DNA from: Pseudoalteromonas caenipelagi
GTDB taxonomy: Bacteria; Pseudomonadota; Gammaproteobacteria; Enterobacterales; Alteromonadaceae
Assembly: GCF_013140855.1 (NCBI RefSeq)
Contig: NZ_JABBPG010000001.1
Location: 868,001-932,000, forward strand
Reading direction: 5' to 3'
DNA: 64,000 nt
The position numbers and the translations under genes are program-made. Positions 28,801-38,107 of this stretch are shown here, in pieces. The stretch's first letter is position 1. Each line of letters starts with the position of its first letter. Below the pieces are notes generated by a model that was given only the letters and a program-made list of their open reading frames with translations, was not told where the DNA came from and ran no database searches.

Positions 28801-28991
28801 TTTTCTATTTCCTACAAAAACAAATCCATTTTGTTATTGACAACGTAACGTAAGCCATTTGAGCACAACAACGCACCGATGTTAAGTAATATATCACCAT
28901 AACAGCATACAAAATATAAACGATTGTAAATGTGTTTTGTTCAATAATCACCCAAGCATTTCATATTTAAAAAGTTATCTAAAAAAGGGCC

Positions 28992-29021
28992 TTGAGTAAT
29001 TGCCTACTTACGCGCTATACT
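28992..29021 (+). promoter_or_regulatory. Promoter of ssrA
   Basis: TTGAGT (28992-28997) and TATACT (29016-29021) are 18 bases apart. They place transcription start near 29028, about 20 bases before the mature tmRNA 5' end. Confidence 0.65.
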
Positions 29022-29049
29022 GGCGCCACTTACTGAATGAAAGTATTCA

Positions 29050-29406
29050 GGGGCTGATTAGGATTCGACGGGATTCATGAAGCCTAAGGTGCATGTCGAG
29101 GTGCGGCTGGCCTCGTAAAAAAGCCGTATTTAAAGTAATCGCAAACGACGATAACTACGCTCTAGCGGCATAATAGCCCGCTAGCACTCCTCCACGAAAT
29201 TCTTGTGGTTCTGGTTCTGGAGTGTCACCCTACACAAGATCGCTACGGAAACCCTGGCCGGGGTTGAAGGGCTAAAACTAAGCGGCCTCGCCTTTACTTA
29301 TCGTGTTCGTCCGAGACTTAAAGGTTAACCAATAGACGATACTAAGCATGTAGGACCGAAGGTCGACGCTTTCCGGACGGGGGTTCAAATCCCCCCAGCT
29401 CCACCA
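29050..29406 (+). ncRNA. ssrA: Transfer-messenger RNA (tmRNA)
   Basis: The 5' end GGGGCTGATTAGGATTCGAC and the 3' end GGTTCAAATCCCCCCAGCTCCACCA form the tRNA-Ala-like domain, with the CCA encoded. The segment GGTGCATGTCGAGG matches the E. coli molecule. The tag frame is 29141-29173 and encodes ANDDNYALAA followed by TAA; the resume region CGCAAACGACGA is typical of gammaproteobacteria. With SmpB it frees stalled ribosomes and marks the products for proteolysis. Length is 357 bases, close to the usual 360. Confidence 0.97.
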
Positions 29407-29418
29407 AATAGCGAAATG

Positions 29419-29453
29419 AAAACCCATCAAAGCTTTGTTTTGATGGGTTTTTT
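29419..29453 (+). terminator. Intrinsic terminator of ssrA
   Basis: AAAACCCATCAAA pairs with TTTGATGGGTTTT around a short loop and ends in a T-run 13 bases after the tmRNA CCA. Confidence 0.9.
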
Positions 29454-29481
29454 GTTTTCCGGCTATTTGAGATTGTAGCGA

Positions 29482-30204
29482 TTAAAAATGCGCTTTTATC
29501 AGCAAGTTGATATTAGACTCATCAGTTCGAAACTGGGGTCTGTCCGCTAGGCCGTATTTATTTTGCCAATAGACATATTCCACCCCAACATAGAGTTTAG
29601 ATTTCCAGTTAAACAGTGGATGTAGCGCCCATTTAAGTTGTGATGTCATATTCATACTTGCGCTTTGGTCTTCAGTCGCACTACTCCAGTCCATAAAGCC
29701 ATCAAACAAAAATTGCAGCTCACCCAATGTAAACGGCAAAGCCCAAATCGTGGTAAGTTGCCAGTTGTCGGCGACACCGTCGTTATTACGGCGATAAAAG
29801 TTCAGGTTAAAGTAGCTAAACCCGGGGATTTCTATATCTGTAGCCACACCGTACAGATAATTAGTTCGCTGCGAAGACATCTCTACAGTACTGGTCAATA
29901 ACACATCTTTAATCACGCCATACTGCAGCGATTTATCAGACAATTTGCTAAAACTTAAACGCGGCGACCATTCAGAATAGTTTTCACGCTTACCATTATC
30001 TGTACGCAAATGATCTAAAAAGAAAAAGCTGTCGCCCCAGCTGGTACCAGCTACATGTTCAAAAGTGAGCACCTGCTTATCTGGGCCATCAACTCGATAG
30101 TTACTGCCATTTAAATAGGTAACGCTAAAATCTTGCCATAAAACTTCTGCGTTAAGTGGCATGCTGCTACAGCCTAACAATAATAACAATAAAGGTGTTT
30201 TCAT
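29482..30204 (-). CDS. Tsx/OmpK-like outer-membrane channel protein
   Basis: The 240-residue product has a short signal peptide ending near LNA and a small 12-strand type barrel. Segments such as VLTFEHVAGTSWGDSFFFLD, and the closing strand NINLLIKAHF, resemble the nucleoside-specific channel (Tsx) / OmpK (DUF5020) group. It probably lets small solutes across the outer membrane; the substrate is unknown. The frame opens far upstream, but the double ATG at 30207/30204 follows a GAGGG site. The Cys in LLLLLLGCSS resembles a lipobox, but the hydrophobic core is short and SPase I cleavage is more likely. It lies 87 bases after a periplasmic binding protein gene on the same strand. Confidence 0.7.
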   Translation of the reverse strand: MKTPLLLLLLGCSSMPLNAEVLWQDFSVTYLNGSNYRVDGPDKQVLTFEHVAGTSWGDSFFFLDHLRTDNGKRENYSEWSPRLSFSKLSDKSLQYGVIKDVLLTSTVEMSSQRTNYLYGVATDIEIPGFSYFNLNFYRRNNDGVADNWQLTTIWALPFTLGELQFLFDGFMDWSSATEDQSASMNMTSQLKWALHPLFNWKSKLYVGVEYVYWQNKYGLADRPQFRTDESNINLLIKAHF

Positions 30205-30291
30205 CATCTTGCCCTCAATATTCCAGTTTGCGCTATCAATACCAAGCCAACCAAAAGTACAACTGACCATTGTCGCAAAAAGCACACACCT

Positions 30292-31020
30292 TTAGCGCCG
30301 CAGGTATTGCGCATAAATTCGCTCAAAACTACCATTAGCGCGCATTTTGCCAAGCGCTGTATCAAATTGGTCTCTGATTAATTGTTCTTTGAATACCACA
30401 AAAATTGGGTTGGTGTTCGAGGTAGGAATGATGCGACTTAAAGGTATTATATCGGGCTCTTGTCGAAATAACGCGTCGGTATGTTGCCCGCTCCAATATT
30501 CGAACAAGTTTCTATCCAAAATAATCGCATCCGCTCGATGCTTAAATAACATACTAACCTGACCTTGCTGATCGGTAACTTCCATAAAATTATCACTTTT
30601 ACTAGCAACCGAAGCCAATAGCGGAAACACCTCAGTCGAACCTTTAAATGATATTACGATTAAATTCTCCAAGCTGCTAAGACTGCTCACGGTAATACGC
30701 TTGGAGCGCAACGTGACAATGACTGCTTCATATAAACCAATAGGCTGAGAATAAAAAACCTTTTCAATCGCTTGGTTTTCAATCATAGCGACTGCATCTA
30801 CGTTTGTTTGGTTTAACGCCCAATCAAGCCTCTGCAGCGGCACAAAAACTGGCATAAAGCTATGACCAGCTTGAAGTAATGTATCGCGTACCAACTCTAG
30901 TGCCAAACCTTTACTGTCATCAATAACCCAAGGCGGCAAACTGTGCGGAAGACTAACAATAACTTCTTTTGCAAACACAGATTCCATGTAGATTAATAAA
31001 AAAAACAGCAAATTTTTCAC
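30292..31020 (-). CDS. Periplasmic solute-binding protein, family 3 type
   Basis: This product (242 residues) has a signal peptide (MKNLLFFLLIYMESVFA) and a two-lobed binding protein pattern of the amino-acid type (SBP_bac_3): SLPPWVIDDSKGLALELVRD, VDAVAMIENQ, FYSQPIGLYEAVIVTLRSKR and a C-terminal FDTALGKMRANGSFERIYAQ. No ABC permease or ATPase gene is adjacent, so it may serve a distant transporter or a chemoreceptor; one starts 310 bases away in the opposite direction. The frame opens at a TTG (31038), but the GTG at 31020 has GGAG upstream and gives a normal signal peptide. Confidence 0.75.
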   Translation of the reverse strand: MKNLLFFLLIYMESVFAKEVIVSLPHSLPPWVIDDSKGLALELVRDTLLQAGHSFMPVFVPLQRLDWALNQTNVDAVAMIENQAIEKVFYSQPIGLYEAVIVTLRSKRITVSSLSSLENLIVISFKGSTEVFPLLASVASKSDNFMEVTDQQGQVSMLFKHRADAIILDRNLFEYWSGQHTDALFRQEPDIIPLSRIIPTSNTNPIFVVFKEQLIRDQFDTALGKMRANGSFERIYAQYLRR

Positions 31021-31329
31021 GATAAAGAGCTCCAACAACCAAGCCTTATCTATACATTATTTACTTGACTCAAAACGGTGAGCAATTAACAAACAAAGCT
31101 AAACGCGTTTTGGCCAAGCCTTCAGCAAAATGTGAGGCACCGATTCTAGATTAGTATGGTTTACGAAAAATTTGCAAACTACACCCTAACATTCCCGAAA
31201 CCCAACCCAAAAAAGCCAACTATGTTAACTAAAAATTCCACTCATAATGGCGTAAATAGAAATACCACCTAATCTTTGTGTAGAGGTGTCGATGTGAACA
31301 GCATCACCACACGACTTCGGGAGCTAACT
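31021..31329. other. Divergent promoter region between the binding protein and chemoreceptor genes
   Basis: About 310 bases without a credible gene. It must hold both divergent promoters. No clear operator dyad or riboswitch was recognised. Confidence 0.5.
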
Positions 31330-33273
31330 ATGCCTATATTTTTTAAAAACTTGTCGATCAAATACAAGTTGATAGTTTCTATGGCAACAGCTTTGCTGCT
31401 CGCTATTTGTATCTTGGCTGTTTTAAACAACATCCTGACAACTAACGTTCTCAAAGACCGACTTGAGCAAGACGAGCTACCGTTTGTAATGCAAACTGTC
31501 CGCCTTAAAATAGAAAATGAAATGAATAGCAGTATCAATGCTTCTAAACAAATTGCTGAGAATAGTTTTTTAATAAAATGGCTCGAAAATGGTGAACCCA
31601 AAGCCAAACGTGATGACATACAAACATACCTGGCAAGATTAAATAACGTTAACAAGGCTGGAGAAACATTTATTGGTTCGCGAAAAACCAAAGACTACTT
31701 TACTCAGGATGGTTACCTTAAGACTATGTCACAGTCTCAGCCTGCTGACAGCTGGTTTTTTCAGTTTTTTGATAAAAGTCCTGATTATGATAGTGGCATT
31801 GGCCCTAATAAAGTTACAGGCCAACTGACACTGTTTATCAATTATGCAATAAAAAACAAAGGTCAAACCATCGGTGTCGCCGGCATGGGAGTGAGTATGC
31901 AGGGCTTGGTCGATTATATTAATAACTTTAAAATTGGCCAAACCGGCTATGCCTTTGTCGTCTCTGGCGATGGCAAAGTAAAGATCCACTTTGATACTGC
32001 GTTAGTAGACAAAGAATCTCTCAATTCTATGTCTGGCTTAAAGGAGCAAGCTAATCAGTTGGTAGGACATAAGTCTTTTACACTGCAGGAAGCGACAATT
32101 GACGGTAAAGCCTACTTTGCTGCTTCAGATTACATCGCGGCACTTGACTGGTATGTTATCGGCTTAATACCTCAGAGTGAGGTGTTTGGGGCCTTAAGTC
32201 ACGCAACCAAAAATAGTGCTCTGATTGCTGTGGTAGTCATTGTGCTGTTTTTATTCCTCTCTGTTTTTGTCGCCCGTGGTATTAGCGCGCCCATTGAGCG
32301 CATTTCACAGGCGTTATCCCAAATTGCTAAAGGCGAAGCTGACCTGCGACAGCGTTTACCTGTTGAATCTAAGGATGAACTTGGCGCGCTAGCCTCAAAT
32401 TTCAATGCCTTTACCGGGCAGCTACACAGTATTATTCAGCAGGTGCAACAAAGCTGTCACCAACTGAGAGACAATGTTCAGGAAGTAAACGAGTTAAGTA
32501 AGCAGACTTCAAAAGAATTAACCGTGCAGCGAGATAAAACCATGCAGGTTGCCACGGCAGTGACTCAAATGGGAGCAACGATTGAAGAGATAGCCTGTAA
32601 TGCGACAGAAACTGCGTCTGCCGCCCAAAACGCATCTGTAAAAGTGACCGAAGGTGACACTGTTGTCAAAGAGACCATTGGCTACATTGAGCAACTCGCC
32701 AATGAAATGACGACTTCGGCACAAGTTATCAATGAACTGGCGCAACACACCGAATCTATAGGCTCAATATTAAGTGTTATCCGCGGCATTTCAGAACAAA
32801 CTAACCTGCTGGCTCTGAATGCAGCCATTGAAGCAGCACGTGCTGGAGAGCAAGGGCGAGGCTTTGCGGTGGTTGCTGACGAAGTACGAAGCTTAGCAAT
32901 GCGAACCCAAAAGTCTACCGAGGAAATTCAGCAAATGATTGAAAAGCTGCAAACCGGCTCAGAAAATGCGGTTAAAGCGATAGAAACAGGTAGGTTGCAA
33001 ATGGATAACAGCGTGGCTTCTTCGACCAAAGCTGGTGAAGCACTAAATGCCATTGATCAGTCAGTCGATACCATTGAAAGCATGAGTACTCAGGTAGCCA
33101 CGGCAACAGAGCAACAAAATGTGGTCGTGAATGAAATCAATAATAATGTGGTGGGCATCAGTGATGTTACAGTATCTACCGCAGATGCGGCACAAAGCAG
33201 TCTTGTTGCTTGCGAAACGTTATATCAGTTAACACAAGAGCTAGATGCGGTAGTTTGTCGATTTAAAGTGTAA
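31330..33273 (+). CDS. Methyl-accepting chemotaxis protein with Cache-type sensor
   Basis: The 647-residue product has TM1 at residues about 10-30, a periplasmic Cache-like region ([52 protein letters not shown]), TM2 near 295-317, a HAMP domain and a signalling domain. The tip [20 protein letters not shown] with [16 protein letters not shown] is at about residues 483-530. It would control flagellar motion through the Che pathway. The frame opens at a TTG (31276), but the ATG at 31330 has GGGAG six bases upstream and is preferred. It has no C-terminal CheR-tether. It is divergent from a periplasmic binding protein that could be its ligand receptor, which is conjecture. Confidence 0.93.
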   Translation: MPIFFKNLSIKYKLIVSMATALLLAICILAVLNNILTTNVLKDRLEQDELPFVMQTVRLKIENEMNSSINASKQIAENSFLIKWLENGEPKAKRDDIQTYLARLNNVNKAGETFIGSRKTKDYFTQDGYLKTMSQSQPADSWFFQFFDKSPDYDSGIGPNKVTGQLTLFINYAIKNKGQTIGVAGMGVSMQGLVDYINNFKIGQTGYAFVVSGDGKVKIHFDTALVDKESLNSMSGLKEQANQLVGHKSFTLQEATIDGKAYFAASDYIAALDWYVIGLIPQSEVFGALSHATKNSALIAVVVIVLFLFLSVFVARGISAPIERISQALSQIAKGEADLRQRLPVESKDELGALASNFNAFTGQLHSIIQQVQQSCHQLRDNVQEVNELSKQTSKELTVQRDKTMQVATAVTQMGATIEEIACNATETASAAQNASVKVTEGDTVVKETIGYIEQLANEMTTSAQVINELAQHTESIGSILSVIRGISEQTNLLALNAAIEAARAGEQGRGFAVVADEVRSLAMRTQKSTEEIQQMIEKLQTGSENAVKAIETGRLQMDNSVASSTKAGEALNAIDQSVDTIESMSTQVATATEQQNVVVNEINNNVVGISDVTVSTADAAQSSLVACETLYQLTQELDAVVCRFKV

Positions 33274-33387
33274 AGTAAACAGCGACCTTATCTCATTTAG
33301 CTATTTAGGAATAACTTTACTGTAATTGCGAGCTCATCAAGAAGATCCCACATCCAGCTTAGGGTATGCGGGATCATACGCCTACTA

Positions 33388-35910
33388 TCACAAACTGTGC
33401 ATGCTTTTTCCTAGCCTATCCCGCATGCTCTGCAAGCTATTTTTAGCATTAGCCTCACACTCGCTGATAGTTTCAAGCACAATACTGAGTTTGGCATCTA
33501 AGCCTTGTACATCCTGCCAATCTGCAAAGGTGTTTTTTACAATATCTGCATCTTTGGCCGAGCAAGCGGTGATAAAGTTGAAAGGAAACCACTGTAGTTT
33601 GTCTTCGGCAATACGCTGGCTGATGGCTGCTTTGTGCTGTGCAATATACTCCCCTGCGTAGGCACGGTGTTTTGGTGAAAAAGCGGGAAACTGAAAGCGA
33701 TAATCTATGTCATGACCCTTGCTAACATCACTCAGTAGCAAGTCATAATAGGCTTTAACTTGTTTTTGGCTGTTGCCATACCCTAAAGCGTCAAGTAGGT
33801 CTTCTTTCACTTGCCTGTCGCTATGTGTAAATTGGCTTAACAGTGTGTGGTACGCTTGATCGCTGGCGTTAGCCGCTAATACACGCAATACCGCAGTGCG
33901 GTGGTTAAGCTCACTTAAACGCGTGTTTTTAGACATCCGCTTAGCCGCTTCAATAGCGCTAGGTGAGTGTAAGTACAGACCATACAATTCAAGCCATAAT
34001 CCACCGTTTTGATTATCAAGCAACTGTGACCAATTGCTGATATTCGGTAACTGAGAGGCCAAATAGTGAGCGTATTCGCCGCTTAGCGACTCAGGTATAA
34101 GGGTCACAAAGGTATCTTGCAAAGTAGAGAGCGCTTCACTTACGTCACTTGTATCATGCTCCAAAGTGTTAATCATATTAATGAGTGAATCAACGTAACG
34201 CATAAAGTCAATCTTAGCTGCCACTGCGAGTGCCTCTTGATTATCGCTGTATGAGGCTCGTTCAGCGCGGCTGAGCTGCTCAACTGGAAACTCGCCATTT
34301 CCCGTTGTGTCTAAATATCTGAAATACCCTACCCCGTTTGTGTCTAAGAATATCTGCGCATCTGCGGGTATATTATTAATGATCATACGAGGTTTATCGA
34401 GCACAACTTGTTGTGTTTTAAGTTTTTTGCCATCCCATATTTTGAGCGTTAATGGTATGGTCCAGCTTTTTTCTTGGTTGCTGTTAAAACTACTTTGTTG
34501 AATAAATATCTGCTCGCTTTGTTTGCTAAGTGTTAACAGGGGATAGTGTGATTGGGTGATAAAGGCGTTAATAAACTCTTTAAACCACAGTATGTTAGCA
34601 AAGTGCTGTATAAATAGTGACGCGCTGGTATTTGCCCCTGCCACCTGTTTAGCATAGGCACGCATATGAGTTTTAAACTGCGCTTTACCTACGGCCAGCT
34701 CTGCCATTTCGAACACCGAACGCCCCTTTGTGTACACTAATTGACCAACCGCTTCATTATCACCTCGGTACTTAACCTCACTGCGCAATGCTCTAGTACT
34801 GTGTGTGTCATAAGAAAGTGTGGCTGATTGAGGATTAAAAGTGCACGCCATTTCATCAGGGTAAAACGCTTGTACTACTTTGGCCGCAAAGAACTCTGTG
34901 AATGACTCGTTCATCCAGTAGTCGTTATACCAACTCATGGTAATGTCATTGCCAAACCACATGTGTATAACTTCATGTGCAATTAGCTTTCTAAATCGAC
35001 ACATTTCAAAACCATCAGCCCCCACTTGTGGGATCTGATTAGTATTGAGGGCAATTAAACCTACATTTTCCATTGCAGCTAGACCATCAATAGGAGCAAC
35101 AAAAAAGTCCAACTTGGTATAAGGAAATGGATAGTCGAGGTATTCTTCCATAAACCGCACGGTATTGCTTACCAACTCGTTCATATCAGTGGGCAAGTTC
35201 AGCGCTATCGTTTTAGGTGCGTATACTATCGAGTTAAATGCTGTGTCTTTGAGTTCAACCGATTGAAACTTCCCTACCGCTAAAGCCAACACATCGGTGT
35301 ATATTTTATGACTCGGCGCAAAGCGAACGATTTTGCGCTCCCCTTGTACTTGGCTAGAAACAACCGGCGTGTTGTGCAATGCATCATATTGTTTAGGGAT
35401 ATCAACACTAAACTCGAAGCGCGCTTTTTTATCCGGTGCATCAAACCCAGGAAATACAGTGCGCGCTTCCATTTCTTGTAGCTGTGAAAAAATATAAGAC
35501 GCATCACTTTGTTGGGACGAGACAAACAGTCCCATAGTGTTTTGTGACAGCTCACCCGTATAACTAATTTCCAGTTGGGCTTTTCCTACTATTGGCTTAG
35601 CCAACTGATGCGTCACAATATCAAATTCATTTGGTTGTTCAATATTTAAAACGTGTGCTTGGCCTTGATACATTAGCGTAACTGATTTTATTGTCAGTGC
35701 TCTAGCATGATAAGACACGGTTGTGGTGTTTTGTAAGTAGTTGATGGTTAAAGTTGTTTGGCCAGAAAAGAGACTCTGCTCAGGAGAGAGTGTTAGATTA
35801 ACGCTTTGTTGTGTTAAAACATCATTACTTGGCAGGCGATATGCCTGCACTGTGATTGAAAAAAACACCACAAACATGGCCATTAGTGCGCTTAATATAT
35901 AGCTTTGCAT
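33388..35910 (-). CDS. M1-family zinc aminopeptidase, secreted
   Basis: The product has about 840 residues and a signal peptide (SALMAMFVVFFSITVQA). The catalytic domain has the HEVIH motif followed 18 residues later by the third ligand Glu in NDYWMNESFTEFFA, near residues 305-330. The usual GAMEN exopeptidase motif reads AAMEN (GLAAMENVGLIALN), a conservative change. A distal Tyr in YTKGRSVFEMAEL fits the transition-state tyrosine. The C-terminal half is helical, as in ERAP-type M1 enzymes. The frame opens at 35970, but the ATG at 35910 follows an AAGG site and yields the signal peptide. It probably degrades peptides in the periplasm or outside the cell. Confidence 0.88.
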   Translation of the reverse strand: MQSYILSALMAMFVVFFSITVQAYRLPSNDVLTQQSVNLTLSPEQSLFSGQTTLTINYLQNTTTVSYHARALTIKSVTLMYQGQAHVLNIEQPNEFDIVTHQLAKPIVGKAQLEISYTGELSQNTMGLFVSSQQSDASYIFSQLQEMEARTVFPGFDAPDKKARFEFSVDIPKQYDALHNTPVVSSQVQGERKIVRFAPSHKIYTDVLALAVGKFQSVELKDTAFNSIVYAPKTIALNLPTDMNELVSNTVRFMEEYLDYPFPYTKLDFFVAPIDGLAAMENVGLIALNTNQIPQVGADGFEMCRFRKLIAHEVIHMWFGNDITMSWYNDYWMNESFTEFFAAKVVQAFYPDEMACTFNPQSATLSYDTHSTRALRSEVKYRGDNEAVGQLVYTKGRSVFEMAELAVGKAQFKTHMRAYAKQVAGANTSASLFIQHFANILWFKEFINAFITQSHYPLLTLSKQSEQIFIQQSSFNSNQEKSWTIPLTLKIWDGKKLKTQQVVLDKPRMIINNIPADAQIFLDTNGVGYFRYLDTTGNGEFPVEQLSRAERASYSDNQEALAVAAKIDFMRYVDSLINMINTLEHDTSDVSEALSTLQDTFVTLIPESLSGEYAHYLASQLPNISNWSQLLDNQNGGLWLELYGLYLHSPSAIEAAKRMSKNTRLSELNHRTAVLRVLAANASDQAYHTLLSQFTHSDRQVKEDLLDALGYGNSQKQVKAYYDLLLSDVSKGHDIDYRFQFPAFSPKHRAYAGEYIAQHKAAISQRIAEDKLQWFPFNFITACSAKDADIVKNTFADWQDVQGLDAKLSIVLETISECEANAKNSLQSMRDRLGKSMHSL

Positions 35911-36060
35911 TATAAGTGCCTTCCCTAGATAACTTGTTGTTTTAATTGTTTCTAGGCGCATTTTATACACAGTTTTTGTATATGTGCTACCACTATAGGC
36001 AAAAAGCGAGATACTTACGCACCTCGCTAATCAATTAGTTTACGAACGTTTTGAGGCAAG

Positions 36061-36957
36061 CTAAAGTCCTTTAGCGTATTGCAGTATAGTTTTGGTTGGT
36101 ATGCCAAAAGCAAGCACCTTGCTGTTTTGTGACCAGTACTTTCTATTTAGCGCTTCTTTTACAGATTCATAGCGCTGAGGCTGGGCTAAGTCATTAAAAC
36201 TTGCCACCATAGAAGAAATACCCGTTACGCAGTTATTATTAACACTAAACATCGCACCGCCTGAAAACCCGCCTTGCATATTTCTGTGTAGCAATACAAA
36301 GTTCACGGGTTCATCCAGCATGCTATTAGGTTCAACCCCGTTGTTTGCTGCTTTTTCATTGAAGCTATCCGTCATTCGTGGTCGGTCAGTAATACCTGAC
36401 AAAGTACCCGATGCAACAGTTAAAGTGGCAGAGCCAGATAGCTTAGTCATCGACACCTTATCCCCTAATTGATGATTGTCACACCAGCTAGGTACTGCGT
36501 TACGCGGCAACACATGTTGCGTCAATTTTAGATAAGCCAAATCTTTTTCAGGTGAGCGCATCACCAATTGTGCTGCAACTGGCTTTGACAGTTTGCCAAT
36601 TTCTCCCATTTGCACGTCAACGCTCTGGCCTACGGTTAAGTTTCGCACCACATGATCTGCGGTAACAATCAAGCGTTCAGTAACAGGAACTCCCATGCCA
36701 CTTACCGTGGTTGAGCCATTGATTTGATAACTGATCCGAACCTGATATCCAGTAACTTCTTGCTCACGAACATTATGCTGCGCATTTGAGTTGTTTAAGT
36801 AAGCAATCGCCAACTCTTTCCCCTGATAAACTCGGCTACTACCACATGAAGATAATGCAATCACCATACTCAATAAGAAACACTTAATACCATTTTTTTT
36901 AGAAAAAGCTGGATTACTATTGATTGACGATACGGCTTCTTTTGCTACATAGGTCAT
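36061..36957 (-). CDS. Trypsin-like serine protease lipoprotein
   Basis: The 298-residue product carries a lipoprotein signal (CFLLSMVIALSSC) and a chymotrypsin-fold protease domain. The triad can be placed: His in IVTADHVVRN, Asp in SPEKDLAYLKL, and Ser in MQGGFSGGAMF. The last differs from the common GDSGG but G-x-SGG is retained. There is no PDZ domain, unlike DegP. The ATG at 36957 is preferred over upstream starts, though it leaves a long polar N-region of about 20 residues before the hydrophobic core. Its target is unknown. It stands at the edge of the disordered 36-41 kb region. Confidence 0.7.
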   Translation of the reverse strand: MTYVAKEAVSSINSNPAFSKKNGIKCFLLSMVIALSSCGSSRVYQGKELAIAYLNNSNAQHNVREQEVTGYQVRISYQINGSTTVSGMGVPVTERLIVTADHVVRNLTVGQSVDVQMGEIGKLSKPVAAQLVMRSPEKDLAYLKLTQHVLPRNAVPSWCDNHQLGDKVSMTKLSGSATLTVASGTLSGITDRPRMTDSFNEKAANNGVEPNSMLDEPVNFVLLHRNMQGGFSGGAMFSVNNNCVTGISSMVASFNDLAQPQRYESVKEALNRKYWSQNSKVLAFGIPTKTILQYAKGL

Positions 36958-37314
36958 GTGATCATTCCGTGCTAACCAAGTGAATGTTAATGGGAGTGAC
37001 ACCTCAAAATCCGTCACTCCTACTCTGTTACTCTTTAATATGGCACAAAACACAAAAAATTAACATAGAAACTTACACAAAACAGGTCCATTTGTATTTT
37101 TTTTGTTAAGAATGGTGGTTAAAAACGTAAATAACATAACGATGTATGGTCAATTTGAGAAATTCTCATCTTCTTTAATGCGCCATAAAATGGTCTTTTT
37201 TGTTCTTTTACCCACTAGCTGCACTATTGCTTTGTACAACTTTCATTAAGTTTATCAATATTGCATAACTCTCGTGTGAATATGAGTGTGCCAATCGTAT
37301 ACAAAGGTATTTAG

Positions 37315-37751
37315 ATGAAGATAAAGAACTTAGTCTTACTTGGCATTACGTCGTTACATGCCTTATAACCCCACTATCGTATGCTGATAGCCAAAAGCTT
37401 GGAGCTTGCTTAGTTGATTCGTTAAACGGTAAAGAGCGTAGAGATCTTGTTAAGTGGATTTTTCGCGATGGCCGCTCACCTGGAAATTTCTGACCATTCG
37501 GCAGTTACAAATGATGTTCGAGTCGATACAGATAAAAAAGTAGGCAAAATTGTAACAGACTACTTACTCGTGATTGCCCAACAGAGTTTAAAAACGCACA
37601 AACACTCGATCCTCTTGCCTTGCAAAAATCTTTTGAATTTGTGGGACAGGTTACAATGCAAGAATTAATGACAGATAAAGGTGTTGAACAAGCACTCTCT
37701 AACCATGTAAATTTTGCTGATTTAAACAAAATCAATTCAGTTATCGAATAA
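37315..37751 (+). pseudogene. Frameshifted gene for a small exported protein
   Basis: Reading across three frames recovers one continuous coding sequence of about 143 residues. It starts at ATG 37315 (MKIKNLVLLGITSL), shifts near 37350 into the frame of SYADSQKLGACLVDSLNGKE and RRDLVKWIF, shifts near 37463 into FAMAAHLEISDHSAV and VRVDTDKKVGKIVTD, and shifts near 37560 into RDCPTEFKNAQTLDPLALQK ... NKINSVIE with a TAA at 37749. The N-terminal part looks like a signal peptide. Each shift is a single-base type change, one of them in a T-run. The protein resembles a conserved periplasmic family of unknown function in marine gammaproteobacteria. The gene is inactive if the sequence is correct. 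Confidence 0.8.
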
Positions 37752-37875
37752 TTTCACACTTCAATATTCGAGGTTGATAGCCAGTTTCACGACCAACCTC
37801 GTACGCCTCTTCACCTAAAGTACAGCCTTCATAATACGCCTGTCTTGTGATACGAATTTTTATGCTGTCACCCAT
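37741..37875 (-). CDS. Small hypothetical protein, 44 residues
   Basis: An ATG-started frame of 44 residues with coding-like composition: MGDSIKIRITRQAYYEGC, then LGEEAYEVGRETGYQPR, ending in KCEIIR. It is charged, has no membrane segment and has two cysteines. Its 3' end overlaps the end of the pseudogene by 11 bases on the opposite strand. A TATAAT-like -10 lies 16 bases upstream of the start inside a tandem-repeat tract, which would leave a very short leader. There is no clear ribosome site. The protein family is not recognised; it could be a fragment of a longer ancestral gene. Confidence 0.4.
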   Translation of the reverse strand: MGDSIKIRITRQAYYEGCTLGEEAYEVGRETGYQPRILKCEIIR

Positions 37876-37893
37876 AAAGAGTGTGCATCTATT

Positions 37894-37937
37894 ATAGTGG
37901 TGTAATAAATAGTGGTGTAATAAATAGTGGTGTAATC
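37894..37937. repeat. Three tandem copies of a 15-bp unit
   Basis: ATAGTGGTGTAATAA is repeated three times without gaps; the last copy differs at its end. The first copy overlaps a TATAAT-like -10 read toward the small ORF at 37741-37875. Copy number is likely to vary between strains. Confidence 0.8.
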
Positions 37938-37975
37938 AAAGATAGAACAAAACAGTAGTACTGCGCTTCAAAAAA

Positions 37976-38016
37976 GGTGAAATAAACAACTCACTGTTAT
38001 TGAAGTCTATTTCACC
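37976..38016. other. Hairpin with 9-bp perfect arms
   Basis: GGTGAAATA (37976-37984) pairs with TATTTCACC (38008-38016) across a 23-base loop in a 232-base non-coding stretch. No T-run follows. It could be part of a small RNA or a remnant of a mobile element end. Confidence 0.35.
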
Positions 38017-38107
38017 AGCGGAATGCAGTTAATTAAACTGCTACAGGTACGAGAACTTAAGTGCATGCCCCGCTGCTGTTGCTCAGCAAAGCACAGAATT
38101 TTTATTT

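Noticed and set aside
37447..37668. 73-codon plus-strand ORF taken as a small gene
   Set aside because: It is the middle piece of the frameshifted pseudogene and reads out of frame after about 37560.
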